A stretch of 64,000 bases of DNA from the NCBI GenBank assembly GCA_964473525.1, contig CAYYPK010000006.1, forward strand, positions 230,356 to 294,355, written 5' to 3'. The translations under genes were made by a program, and so were the position numbers. Origin of the DNA: GCA-2687025 sp964473525 (GTDB taxonomy: Bacteria; Poribacteria; WGA-4E; GCA-2687025). Below are positions 16,577 to 24,814 of this stretch, one piece after another (positions within the stretch are counted from its first letter, which is position 1; each line of letters begins with the position of its first letter). The notes under the pieces were generated by a model. That model did no database searches and was not told the DNA's origin. It saw only the letters and a program-made list of their open reading frames with translations.

Positions 16577-18354
16577 CCGTCCTGCTTACGGGGTTCGTTG
16601 CGGGGCAACGTGATCTCGAGCGTAGTTCCCTGGCCGGGCTCGCTCAGTATGCGGGTGGCGCCGCCGTGCTCCGCGACGATCTGATGCACCATCGGCAGCC
16701 CGAGACCGTTGCCGTTCGGCTTCGTTGTGTAATAGAGGTCGAACACCCGCGTCAACTGCTGCTCCGGCACGCCCGGCCCTTCGTCCGTCACCGTCAGCAC
16801 CGCCTGCCCCGCGTCCGAGGCCAGCGCAACGCGGATGGCGCCGCCGTCCGGCTGCGCCTCCAGCGCGTTCCTGATGAGGTTCTCGACCACCTGGCTCAAC
16901 TGAATGGGGTCGAATTCATGCGACAGTTCGTCAGGGGCCTGCGCGTCCAGCGACACTCCTTGCGCCTCGGCGCCCGGCGCCATACGTGAGACGACGTCGC
17001 GCGTCAGTTCCGCCAAGTCGCCTGTTGTAGGCGCGATCTTCGCCGGTCGCGCGAACCTCAGGAACTGATCTACCACCTGCTCGACACGCGTCGACTGCGA
17101 CCTGAGCGTGTCGATGAGTTCGTGGTATTCGTCGGCGTCTTCCGGCGGCGCAAACTCGCGCGCTAGGCGCTGCGACGCCATGCTCATCGCGTTCAGGGGA
17201 CTGCGGATCTCATGGGCAACTCCGGCGGCCAACTCGCCCATTGCAGTCAGCTTCTCGCGCCGCCGCGATTCCTCCTCGAGCCGGTTTACCTCTTCCTGGA
17301 TGCGGTCGCGCTCGGTCGTGAGCAGCTGGACGTTCTGACGCGTGAAGAGGAGGACGGATGCGCCGATGAACACCAACGCCACGAGCCCGGCGCGGCCGAT
17401 CCCTTGCGTCCACGCAGCCCGCTGTATCGCGCGGAAAGGCTGCGCGTCCAGCGTGACGCTGACACGGGCGGGCGCGCCTTCGAACGCGCGCAGTGTACGC
17501 GTGCCGACGAAGGTGGTCGCTCCGTCCTTCTCGTCCCAGCGCCACGAGAAGCTTGCGCCAGGCTCCGGTTCCGGCACCCCTTGCGTCTCCAGAGAGACAT
17601 CGACGATCGCGGGTTCGCGTTCCCTCAGCCGCACATAGAAGTCGTCGCGGCCGGAGCTGGCGCGCAGCCGTCGCATCTCTTCTGCCTGTACGATGGCGAC
17701 AATGGCGCCTCCGCGCAGGCGGCGTCGCGCCGCGCCGGTCCACTGACTGCCGCGCCGCCCCTCGAACCCCAACTCCACATAGTCGGCGTCACCGTCCAAC
17801 ACCTGCTGCACCTCGGGGTGCTCCAGGGCGATAAAGGGCCGCGACGGTCTGTCTTCCCGGGAGCGTCGAGGCCGACCCTCGCCAAACGGCCGCCTTCGCC
17901 CCTGGTCAGGAGGGGGCGGCCCGGCTCTACGACCGCTACTTGGAGGGCCGTCGCCGAAGCGTCCTCGTCGGCCTCTCTGCTGTCGCGACGTCTCCACCGT
18001 TCCGTCCGCGGCCAACACCACGATCTGGAGCTCTCCGGGCAGCCGGTCGAGGGTGTCCAGCTTCTCGTCCGTGATGGCGGCGTCGCGGTCCAGTTCGTAC
18101 AGCCGGTCGAGCATCCACACGACCCTGTTGGCGAGTTGGGTCTGCGCTTCGGTATACGAGCGCGCGCTCTGTAGCCCGGAGAACCCGAGGACCGTTGTGA
18201 GGATGGCCGCGTTGGTGGCGAACAGGCTCTCCAAACTCTCACGCCTCTGCCGCGCCTCCCACGACGCGGACAGACCGGACAGCGCCACGACCACAAGCCC
18301 CACGCCAATCAGCGCGGACGCCAGCGCCCTGGATGGCCGTCTCGTTGATGCCAT
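16573..18354 (-). CDS. Membrane sensor histidine kinase
   Basis: This 593-residue kinase starts at ATG 18354, with GGAGGGAG just upstream; the longer frame lacks protein character. A membrane segment at ~10-30 and a second at ~322-339 flank a ~290-residue outer sensor domain. The sensor contains an unusual Arg/Gly/Pro-rich stretch (residues ~126-172, e.g. RGRRGRFGDGPP). Then come a short coiled region, the HisKA H-box with His381 (AAGVAHEIRSPLNAM), and the HATPase domain with an N box (ENLIRNALEAQ) and G boxes (TDEGPGVP, GNGLGLP). This is an NtrB/ZraS-like architecture. It overlaps the response regulator by four bases. The ligand is unknown. Its basic, Gly-rich sensor insert resembles the linkers of the downstream lipoprotein. 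Confidence 0.92.
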   Translation of the reverse strand: MASTRRPSRALASALIGVGLVVVALSGLSASWEARQRRESLESLFATNAAILTTVLGFSGLQSARSYTEAQTQLANRVVWMLDRLYELDRDAAITDEKLDTLDRLPGELQIVVLAADGTVETSRQQRGRRGRFGDGPPSSGRRAGPPPPDQGRRRPFGEGRPRRSREDRPSRPFIALEHPEVQQVLDGDADYVELGFEGRRGSQWTGAARRRLRGGAIVAIVQAEEMRRLRASSGRDDFYVRLREREPAIVDVSLETQGVPEPEPGASFSWRWDEKDGATTFVGTRTLRAFEGAPARVSVTLDAQPFRAIQRAAWTQGIGRAGLVALVFIGASVLLFTRQNVQLLTTERDRIQEEVNRLEEESRRREKLTAMGELAAGVAHEIRSPLNAMSMASQRLAREFAPPEDADEYHELIDTLRSQSTRVEQVVDQFLRFARPAKIAPTTGDLAELTRDVVSRMAPGAEAQGVSLDAQAPDELSHEFDPIQLSQVVENLIRNALEAQPDGGAIRVALASDAGQAVLTVTDEGPGVPEQQLTRVFDLYYTTKPNGNGLGLPMVHQIVAEHGGATRILSEPGQGTTLEITLPRNEPRKQDG

Positions 18355-18449
18355 GCCGCTCCCTCCGCTGCGCCTCGCGGGCTCTCTCCACGGGCTGCTT
18401 CGCGCGCGCCACGTATGCGCTCCGTTAGTCGGGAACGAACGCGTATGGG

Positions 18450-20381
18450 TTAGCCAGGCAGATTGTCGATGGGCGTGGGGTCGAGCTCGTCCGCTGGATC
18501 GATCCCCAGGACGCGCGCGTAGAAGTACTGCTCCACGTCGAGCGCGCGGGCGATGTTCTCCGCGACCCGGAAGCCATGCCCCTCGCCCTCGAACAGCACG
18601 TACGCGACAGGGATGCCCTTGTCCCTCAGAACATCCACCATGGCCTCTGCCTGGTTTGGTGGAACGACCTTGTCCTCCGACCCCTGCAAGAAGACGACGG
18701 GACACGCCAGCCTGTCCGCCGAGTGTATGGGCGACCGTTCCACGTACACATCCTTCGCGTCGGGATACGGGCCGACGAGGCGGTCGAGGTACCGCGCCTC
18801 GAACTTGTGCGTGTCGGAGGCTAGCGCCTCCAGGTCGCTGATGCCGTAGCGGCTGCAGCCGGCGCGGAACACGTCCCGGAACGTCAACGCCGCGAGGGTT
18901 GTGTACCCACCCGCGCTGCCTCCGCGGATGAGCAGCCGGTCCCGGTCAGCCTGCCCTCGGGACGCGACGTGCAGCGCCGCGTTGATGCAGTCATCCACGT
19001 CCACGATCCCCCACGTTCCGCGCAGACGGTTGCGATACTCGCGGCCGTAGCCGGAACTCCCGCCGTAGTTGACGTCGAGCACGGCGTATCCGCGTGTCGT
19101 CCAGTACTGGATGGAGGGGTTGTACATGTCGACGGTGTCGCTGGTCGGCCCGCCGTGGCTCATCACGATGAGTGGCGGCGTCTCGTCGGGCGGGGCTTCG
19201 TATTCCGCGTTCGTCGGCGGGTAGTAGAACGCGTGCGCTTCCTTGTCTCCCTCCGTTGGGAAGCGGATGGCGTCCGGCACGGAGACCATCGCCTCCGTTG
19301 GCGCGTCGGCGCGCGACGAGCGAACAGCGGTCACCTCGTTCGTCGCAAGGTCCAGCCGAAGGAGGGCGTCCGATTGCGTTGGCGAGCCGCCTCGGTATAG
19401 GACAAAGCCAGCGCCGGCGCCGAGACCCCCGAACTCCGTCTGGGGCACGGCGATCTCTCGTAGGACCAACGTGTCCAGATCCAGGCGTCCCATGCGACAA
19501 CGCCCGTCCTCTTTGTAGGAGCAGACGAGTTCCGCGTCGGCTGTCACGGAGTACGCGGACAGCCCAAAGACCCACTGGGGCCTGCCGAACTCCGCGTCCA
19601 TCGCGACGAGACGTTGCGTCGCGCCCTCTCGGAGACGATACAGATTCCACCAGCCCGTTCGGTCGGACACGAAGATCAGGTCGCCTCCAGGCGTCCACGC
19701 TGGCTGGAAGATGGACTCGTCCTCCCCTCCCGCCACGTGGTGGGGCTCGCCCGGGCGGCCGTCGGCGTCGAGGTCCGCCACCCATAGCGACGTGCCATCC
19801 CACGGCATGTTGGGGTGGTCCCACGTGATCCACGCAAGCCGGGCTCCACACGGACTCACTCGCGGCGAGGACACGAAGTCGCTCTCGCACGGGAAGACGA
19901 CGGCGTCGCCTGCGCCCGCGGCGTCGATGCTGACAAGGCGGCACTCGGGTTCGCCGTCCACGCCGTGGTCCTCGCGTACGCAGATGACGCGGCCGCGCTT
20001 GGCGTCGAAAGCAGCGTCGGCGTAGCGCCACGGCCCCGGCGGCGTGAGTGGCGTGGGGTTCTCACCCGGGACCACACGGTACAGCCTCTGATCGTCGTCC
20101 TGGGAGAAGTACACGACGCCGTCGTGGGCAAGGAACTCCCCGCCGCCGTATTCGTGCGCGTGTGTGCGCACGCTCCACGGCGCGTCTAGTAGGTCGGTTG
20201 CGGTACCGTCGGCCTCCCGGCGGACGACGACGCACCGCCCCCCGTCCGCTGGCCGTCCCTCGACCCAATAGATGTCCGAGCCGTCGGCGCCCGTCTGGCG
20301 GATGCTGATGCCCGCGGACGCCACTGCTCCCGAGGATATGGGCGACGGCCACTCACCGTACGGCCTGACGCTCTTCGCCAT
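18450..20381 (-). CDS. S9 family serine peptidase (acylaminoacyl-peptidase/DPP-like)
   Basis: This is a 643-residue cytoplasmic enzyme with no signal peptide. Residues ~1-380 form a beta-propeller (PTPLTPPG, SPRVSPCGARLAWI, PAWTPGGDLIFVSDRTGWWNL). Residues ~390-640 form the alpha/beta-hydrolase domain. The oxyanion region is VMSHGGPTS and the mid-domain is DVNYGGSSGYGREYRNRL. The catalytic triad is Ser489 (GGSAGGY), Asp570 (GSEDKVV) and His602 (GEGHGF). This matches S9C peptidases, which remove acylated or short N-terminal peptides. It begins 12 bases after the stop of the PhyH-like gene, so the two are cotranscribed. The substrate cannot be told from sequence. Confidence 0.92.
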   Translation of the reverse strand: MAKSVRPYGEWPSPISSGAVASAGISIRQTGADGSDIYWVEGRPADGGRCVVVRREADGTATDLLDAPWSVRTHAHEYGGGEFLAHDGVVYFSQDDDQRLYRVVPGENPTPLTPPGPWRYADAAFDAKRGRVICVREDHGVDGEPECRLVSIDAAGAGDAVVFPCESDFVSSPRVSPCGARLAWITWDHPNMPWDGTSLWVADLDADGRPGEPHHVAGGEDESIFQPAWTPGGDLIFVSDRTGWWNLYRLREGATQRLVAMDAEFGRPQWVFGLSAYSVTADAELVCSYKEDGRCRMGRLDLDTLVLREIAVPQTEFGGLGAGAGFVLYRGGSPTQSDALLRLDLATNEVTAVRSSRADAPTEAMVSVPDAIRFPTEGDKEAHAFYYPPTNAEYEAPPDETPPLIVMSHGGPTSDTVDMYNPSIQYWTTRGYAVLDVNYGGSSGYGREYRNRLRGTWGIVDVDDCINAALHVASRGQADRDRLLIRGGSAGGYTTLAALTFRDVFRAGCSRYGISDLEALASDTHKFEARYLDRLVGPYPDAKDVYVERSPIHSADRLACPVVFLQGSEDKVVPPNQAEAMVDVLRDKGIPVAYVLFEGEGHGFRVAENIARALDVEQYFYARVLGIDPADELDPTPIDNLPG

Positions 20382-20393
20382 GCTCTCCTCGCT

Positions 20394-21290
20394 CTATTCC
20401 GCCGTGGCCAGGCGCGCCTTCTGCTCTTCCAGCATCTTGCGTTGTATCTGCTCACGCTTCGGGTGCACGCGTTCGCGTTCGGCCGTCGGTTGCCAGTCCA
20501 GCCTGTCTACGCCAAGGGCATTCAGCACCGCCTGCTCCACGAGTGAGTGGTCGTCGGGATTCTCGCGGTTGAACTGCATCGGCTCCTTGATGCGCACTGC
20601 TGGGTTCGTGATGAACCGGGGCACGCCCGACGGGTTCTGCGAGCCCGCGTGCAGCACATACGGATGGATGATGACGACGTCACCTGTCTCGCCGGTGAGC
20701 TCGCCGAAGTCGGCGCATTTGCCAATGTGCTCGCCGAAGTGCACGTCCTGCGGCAAGCAACCCTCGGGACGGTCCACAAGGAACTCGGCGATGGGTTTGA
20801 CGGAGTCACACGCCACGAACGTGCCCCCGCTCCGCGGCTTGATGTCGGACCAGATGACGATGATGAGCAGGCCCTGCTCCGGGCTGTCGAGGAAGTGCTT
20901 GAACCAGTCGCCGTCCTTGTGCCAGCCGCCGACATTCGCCGACGGTGGATCCCAGTCGCGATCGGACCCCTGTGAGAAGTTGACGATCATGCCGTCCGCC
21001 CAGCGGAACTCCGGGTCCGCGAGGCGGTCCTCGCCGCCGACGACGTCGCAGATAGCGGCGTGCGCTCTGGGTGCGATCTCCTTAACGACCGCGGAGTTCA
21101 TGCTCGGCATGTGGATGCGCTCGGACTCCCACGTGCTGGGGTCGTCGGCGTCGTATCCGAGGCGCTCGAACGCGAAGTCGCGCCACTCCTGTGCCAACTC
21201 CTTCGACACGGCGCCCTTGATGACGACGTGCCCCTTGTTGAGGAAGTGCTGCGCTTGCTCGTCGGTAAGTTCCCGATACCCGTTGCTCAT
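20394..21290 (-). CDS. Phytanoyl-CoA dioxygenase (PhyH) family protein
   Basis: This is a 298-residue non-haem Fe(II)/2-oxoglutarate oxygenase. The ATG at 21290 has a GGGGAG site upstream and overlaps the stop of the preceding Cys-rich frame (ATGA). The iron ligands are His124 and Asp126 (GGWHKDGDWF) with distal His214 (YVLHAGSQN). An Arg shortly after (R225 or nearby) could bind 2-oxoglutarate. The core beta-strand LLIIVIWSDI and the SGGTFV turn are family hallmarks. It probably hydroxylates a small molecule; the substrate is unknown. PhyH genes are strongly expanded in Poribacteria, and a second one lies at 53545. It is cotranscribed with the S9 peptidase downstream. Confidence 0.88.
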   Translation of the reverse strand: MSNGYRELTDEQAQHFLNKGHVVIKGAVSKELAQEWRDFAFERLGYDADDPSTWESERIHMPSMNSAVVKEIAPRAHAAICDVVGGEDRLADPEFRWADGMIVNFSQGSDRDWDPPSANVGGWHKDGDWFKHFLDSPEQGLLIIVIWSDIKPRSGGTFVACDSVKPIAEFLVDRPEGCLPQDVHFGEHIGKCADFGELTGETGDVVIIHPYVLHAGSQNPSGVPRFITNPAVRIKEPMQFNRENPDDHSLVEQAVLNALGVDRLDWQPTAERERVHPKREQIQRKMLEEQKARLATAE

Positions 21291-21730
21291 CTGGCGGTTC
21301 TCCCCTCGCCGCGATGTGTTGGCCCCGTTGCGTGTCTCGCGCGTGTCTTCACACGCACGATACTGGCCAGCCGGCCGCCGGCCTCCTGCCGTCTTCGGCT
21401 GCGCTCCTGCCGTCGGACCTGCCGGCTGGACACCTGCTCCTCGACGCGCGACTTCCATGTGAACCGTGCCACGACCGCAGGCCTGGGCCGCGGGATCTTG
21501 TGCCAAAGCTCGACGGCGCGCCGCAGCCACGCGGGCATCTCCCTGGGTTTCACGCCGTGACCGCAGAGCTGTGCCATGCCGCGACGCCTCGGACGCTCGC
21601 CCAGGTTGTATTCGCAGCCGCCGCAGTCGTCCGACACCCGCAGGAAGCTGTTCAGCATCGGGCACGCGACGTACCGCGCCGGCCCGATGGTGGACTGGCG
21701 CAGACGGCGTGGGCGAGGCTCGAAGAAGCG
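21287..21730 (-). CDS. Cys-rich protein, 5' end lost in an assembly gap
   Basis: The visible 147 residues run into the 39-N gap at their N-terminus. Four cysteines are spaced C-x12-C-x2-C-x16-C (CPMLNSFLRVSDDCGGCEYN, then LCGHG), a pattern suited to a small zinc or iron-sulphur site. A helix with MPAWLRRAVELWHKI follows, then a basic tail. Its TGA overlaps the ATG of the PhyH gene (ATGA), which supports it as a real, translated gene of that operon. No family was recognised. Confidence 0.6.
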   Translation of the reverse strand, partial: RFFEPRPRRLRQSTIGPARYVACPMLNSFLRVSDDCGGCEYNLGERPRRRGMAQLCGHGVKPREMPAWLRRAVELWHKIPRPRPAVVARFTWKSRVEEQVSSRQVRRQERSRRRQEAGGRLASIVRVKTRARHATGPTHRGEGRTAR

Positions 21731-21769
21731 NNNNNNNNNNNNNNNNNNNNNNNNNNNNNNNNNNNNNNN
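21731..21769. other. Assembly gap (39 N)
   Basis: Thirty-nine N bases cut the 5' end of the Cys-rich gene. The true gap length is unknown. Confidence 0.99.
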
Positions 21770-22093
21770 CACGGCTCATCCCCCGAGGCCGGACGGACGC
21801 CGCTACGGCGGCGTCGGCGCTGGGATTCTCGCATAGCGCAGGTTGGGCCGCAAAGGTCGGGTCGTCGCAGGATCGACGTGGGTCCGTCCGCCCGTCCCCG
21901 GCGGCGAGAGCGAAGCCATGCCGGTCGCCGTCAACGGGGATATGTGGACCCGGAGTCGGACGCGGGGCGCCGTCGCGGGCTCGCGTGTGTTGACCCCAAG
22001 CCAGCGCGGCTGGAAGCCGGGGCGTCCAGCCGCCCTACGCAGAGGGCCCACATGCGTGCGTCGTCACGGGGCGAGTGAGTCGGCTCAGCGGAG
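21770..22093. other. No gene seen
   Basis: This GC-rich stretch lies between the assembly gap and the end of the NTF2-like gene. Short frames on both strands are Arg/Pro/Gly-rich and have no protein-like features. The promoter of the Cys-rich/PhyH/S9 operon may lie here or in the gap, but I cannot point to one. Confidence 0.5.
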
Positions 22094-23200
22094 TCAGTTC
22101 AGCGGATAGGATGGCACGTCCACGTAGGTCTTCCAGCTTTCTTCGTAGATGCGCCAATCGCCGTCGTCGTTCACGAACTTCAGGGTCTTGATACCCTTGT
22201 CCTGGTACGTCGGCCCGCCGTCGCCGCCCTTCCTCCACGCCGCGAAGTCCTGCTGGAACCGCATGTCGGCCTCGGCGTACGAGCCGCGGATGCGGACGTT
22301 CGACACGTCTACCTTAATGCGACTGTACCGCTTCACGAGACGCTTCATGCGTGCCTTGAGCTGCCCCTTCGTCAGTGTCTCCGGGATCTCATGGCTGTTC
22401 ACGACGGTGACTCGGAGAACCGTGGCGTAGTCCGCGTACCATTCCATGTACGCGTCGATGTCCTTCTCTTCCCACGCGCTACGCCACGACTCGAGGATCT
22501 GCCGGAGCTTGAACTCCGTGTCCAGGGGCGGGGTTTCGTCCAGCGACACGAGCGACACCTCGCCGGCTGGCTTCGACACCTGGGGCACGTTCGCGGACAC
22601 CTGCATGTCGTGGGCGGGCTCAATGGGAAGCGGCTGCGGCGCTTCGACCACCGGGCCGGTCGTGACAATGTCCGTCACGGACCACCGCTTGCGCCATCCC
22701 CCACGCTGTAGGTGCAGCGCCACTTCGCGTTCGTCCCAGTCCAGCGTGAGCTGGGCCTCGTGGGAGCCGGGCGTGTGCGTAGCTCGCGCCGCGATCGTGA
22801 CGGCCCCGGCCGGCGCGTCGGCCTCGAGCGGCTCGACGGCGAGCCCATCCGTGCGCATGCCCTCTAGGAATTCCGACCCGCTCTTCCACGCCCCGGCGTT
22901 CGCGTGTATCAGATCCTGGTCCAACAGCGCGTCGTAAGCGGCATCGCCCTCTGCTTCCACGGCGGCGTTCCATCGCGCGATGAACCCGTCCAACGGCTCG
23001 TCGGTCGGCTGGATCATGAGCAGACCGCCCCACAGCGCCAGCGTCGCCCCCACGGCGAGGACACAGTACGTCCCCCACCGCGACGCGCGCCCTGCCATCA
23101 GGCGAGCCCATCCAGCCCTTATTTTGGCGAGGAGCTTCTCGAGGCGTGTCGGTGGGATGCTCCCGAGCGGCGCCTGTGCGTCCACGTCGCGGCTGTCCAT
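22094..23200 (-). CDS. Membrane-anchored protein with NTF2-like (Cds6-type) C-terminal domain
   Basis: This 368-residue protein starts at ATG 23200, with GGGAGAAGG upstream. A single membrane segment at ~45-62 (YCVLAVGATLALWGGLLMI) follows a basic cytoplasmic N-terminus, leaving ~300 residues outside. Two NTF2/SnoaL-like domains seem present. One is at ~68-175 (PLDGFIARWNAAVEAEGDAAYDALL). A clearer one is at ~240-360 (ILESWRSAWEEKDIDAYMEWY to DGDWRIYEESWKTY), similar to the Cds6 C-terminal domain found in L,D-transpeptidase-related and other envelope proteins. It lies 11 bases after the related lipoprotein gene, so the two form an operon. A role at the cell envelope is likely; binding partners are unknown. 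Confidence 0.8.
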   Translation of the reverse strand: MDSRDVDAQAPLGSIPPTRLEKLLAKIRAGWARLMAGRASRWGTYCVLAVGATLALWGGLLMIQPTDEPLDGFIARWNAAVEAEGDAAYDALLDQDLIHANAGAWKSGSEFLEGMRTDGLAVEPLEADAPAGAVTIAARATHTPGSHEAQLTLDWDEREVALHLQRGGWRKRWSVTDIVTTGPVVEAPQPLPIEPAHDMQVSANVPQVSKPAGEVSLVSLDETPPLDTEFKLRQILESWRSAWEEKDIDAYMEWYADYATVLRVTVVNSHEIPETLTKGQLKARMKRLVKRYSRIKVDVSNVRIRGSYAEADMRFQQDFAAWRKGGDGGPTYQDKGIKTLKFVNDDGDWRIYEESWKTYVDVPSYPLN

Positions 23201-23211
23201 GCGCCTTCTCC

Positions 23212-24465
23212 CTATCGGTCGTTGAACTGAGGCACCGCGTCGTAGTAACGCCACTCTTCACGGACGATGCGCCAATCGGATCCACGGCGATCCCAGAACG
23301 CCTTGCGCACCCAGAAGCTGTATAGAGCGCTCGACCCGTCGCGCCGCCGGTAGGGGATCTCGGCGACGACCCTGGAGCCCTCGGCGCGGGTTGACGACTT
23401 CGCGACGCCCTCCCACCCACTCGGGTCGCTCGCACGCACCATGTCCAGCAACTGCCCGTGCGAGAGACGCGTGCGCTGGTCCTTGCCGTCGCGCACCGAG
23501 ATACGCTCGCCCACGGCGTCGGGCAGATAGTGGGTCAGATGGCGCGCCATGTCCTTGCGCTCCCAGGCGGCCTTCCACTGTTGGACGGTGGGTCCCGCGC
23601 GTCGCACCTCATCGGGAGCGATAGTCGGCGCGGACGCCGAGGCGGCGGCGCGCGCCTTGGCGAGAGCCTGGTTGCGAGCTTTCTCGCGACCGGTAGACTC
23701 GATGCGCGCCGAGTAGTCCCTGGCGAGCTCACGAGCGCGGCGTTGCTCGTCCGCTGCCTCGCGCTCGCGCTTCTCCGCCCGCGCTACCGTCGCTGCGGCG
23801 CCCTCGACCTGCTTCGCAAGCAAAGCCACCTGTTCCTGCGTAACCGACTGGTTGGCCCGCGCCTCGTCGAGGAGCCTCGTCATCGCGCGCAAGCTGTCCC
23901 GCGAGGCGGACAGGGCTGCTTCCAGTTCCTGCTGGCGGCGCCGCGCCGCGCTCTTCTCGGCGGCTACGACCTCGGCGCCCTCTCGGAAGCCAGCGAGCTC
24001 GTCTCGGAGCGAGCGCAGCTCCGACTGAATGGCCGCCGCCGCGCGGCGCGTGTTCTCCGAGTCGGCGTGCGCGGACGCCAATGCGGCGGACGTGGCCTCG
24101 CGCTGCTGCGTCTCCTCGGCGAGAAGACGGTGATAGGCGTCGGACTGCGCGTCCAACGCTAGGGCGTTCTCCGCCTGCAAGCGCGCCTCCTGCGCCGCGG
24201 CGTGCGCCGCCACTCCGTCCTCCGCGGCGAGCGCGCCTCGAGCTTCGGTGAGCTTGACCTCGGCTGCCGTCAACGCCGTCTTGGCCGACAGCGACAGGTC
24301 TGCCCCTCGGGCCCGCTCCACGGAGAGCTCCGCGACGCGTATGGCGTCCTCGACCTGCGACGGGTAAAGCGTGCCCACGCTGGCGCTACATCCAGCGAGG
24401 CCAACGACTGCGACCGTCACGGCGAGGATGGTCCACGAGCGCGCTGCTTGGCGTAACCGGCGCAT
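23212..24465 (-). CDS. Coiled-coil lipoprotein with DUF4398-like and NTF2-like (Cds6-type) domains
   Basis: This 417-residue protein starts at ATG 24465 (GAGGGAAGGA upstream). A lipobox VVGLAGC anchors it through a Cys near residue 24. Residues ~30-100 resemble DUF4398 envelope lipoproteins (PSQVEDAIRVAELSVERARG, LTAAEVKLTEARGALAAE). A long Ala/Glu/Arg-rich coiled coil follows to ~285. The last ~125 residues form an NTF2-like domain (QQWKAAWERKDMARHLTHYL to DWRIVREEWRYYD) related to the C-terminus of the next gene. A likely role is a periplasmic spacer or anchor presenting the NTF2-like domain. The gene is divergent from the EF-G-like gene, with ~350 bases between. Confidence 0.82.
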   Translation of the reverse strand: MRRLRQAARSWTILAVTVAVVGLAGCSASVGTLYPSQVEDAIRVAELSVERARGADLSLSAKTALTAAEVKLTEARGALAAEDGVAAHAAAQEARLQAENALALDAQSDAYHRLLAEETQQREATSAALASAHADSENTRRAAAAIQSELRSLRDELAGFREGAEVVAAEKSAARRRQQELEAALSASRDSLRAMTRLLDEARANQSVTQEQVALLAKQVEGAAATVARAEKREREAADEQRRARELARDYSARIESTGREKARNQALAKARAAASASAPTIAPDEVRRAGPTVQQWKAAWERKDMARHLTHYLPDAVGERISVRDGKDQRTRLSHGQLLDMVRASDPSGWEGVAKSSTRAEGSRVVAEIPYRRRDGSSALYSFWVRKAFWDRRGSDWRIVREEWRYYDAVPQFNDR

Positions 24466-24692
24466 GGCTGCGGTCCTTCCCTCAGCTGATCTGCTAGCCC
24501 CTACGAGCGGCGGGCCGGCCAGGTGCATGTATACAGTAACGCACGCTGGGCTCAAGGGGCGTGAAGCGCCGGATAACAGAGTATTAACAGGCGGAATCCG
24601 GGCTCGGACACCGGGTCGTTTGGCCCCACATGCAGGCCGGCGCGCGCGTGGCAAGCGCCCCCTGTCGCTTCGGGGAATCGCTCTGGACCCCT

Positions 24693-24721
24693 TTGACACA
24701 GGGCTTCACGTGGCTTAGAAT
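24693..24721 (+). promoter_or_regulatory. Sigma-70-type promoter of the EF-G-like gene
   Basis: TTGACA at 24693-24698, a 17-base spacer and TAGAAT at 24716-24721 form a near-consensus promoter. Transcription would begin near 24728, about 87 bases before the ATG at 24815. The rest of the 24466-24814 divergent region has no gene-like frame. Confidence 0.75.
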
Positions 24722-24814
24722 GCCAGGCATCGTGGCGAGGCCAGCGCAGTGTGTGGCTGCTCGCGCGCCTCCCGCCGATGCCCCATTCGCGTGTGCATAG
24801 GGAGCCGAGTTTCC

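Noticed and set aside
17212..18174. 320-codon plus-strand frame opposite the histidine kinase
   Set aside because: The kinase is unmistakable on the other strand; the shadow has no domain.
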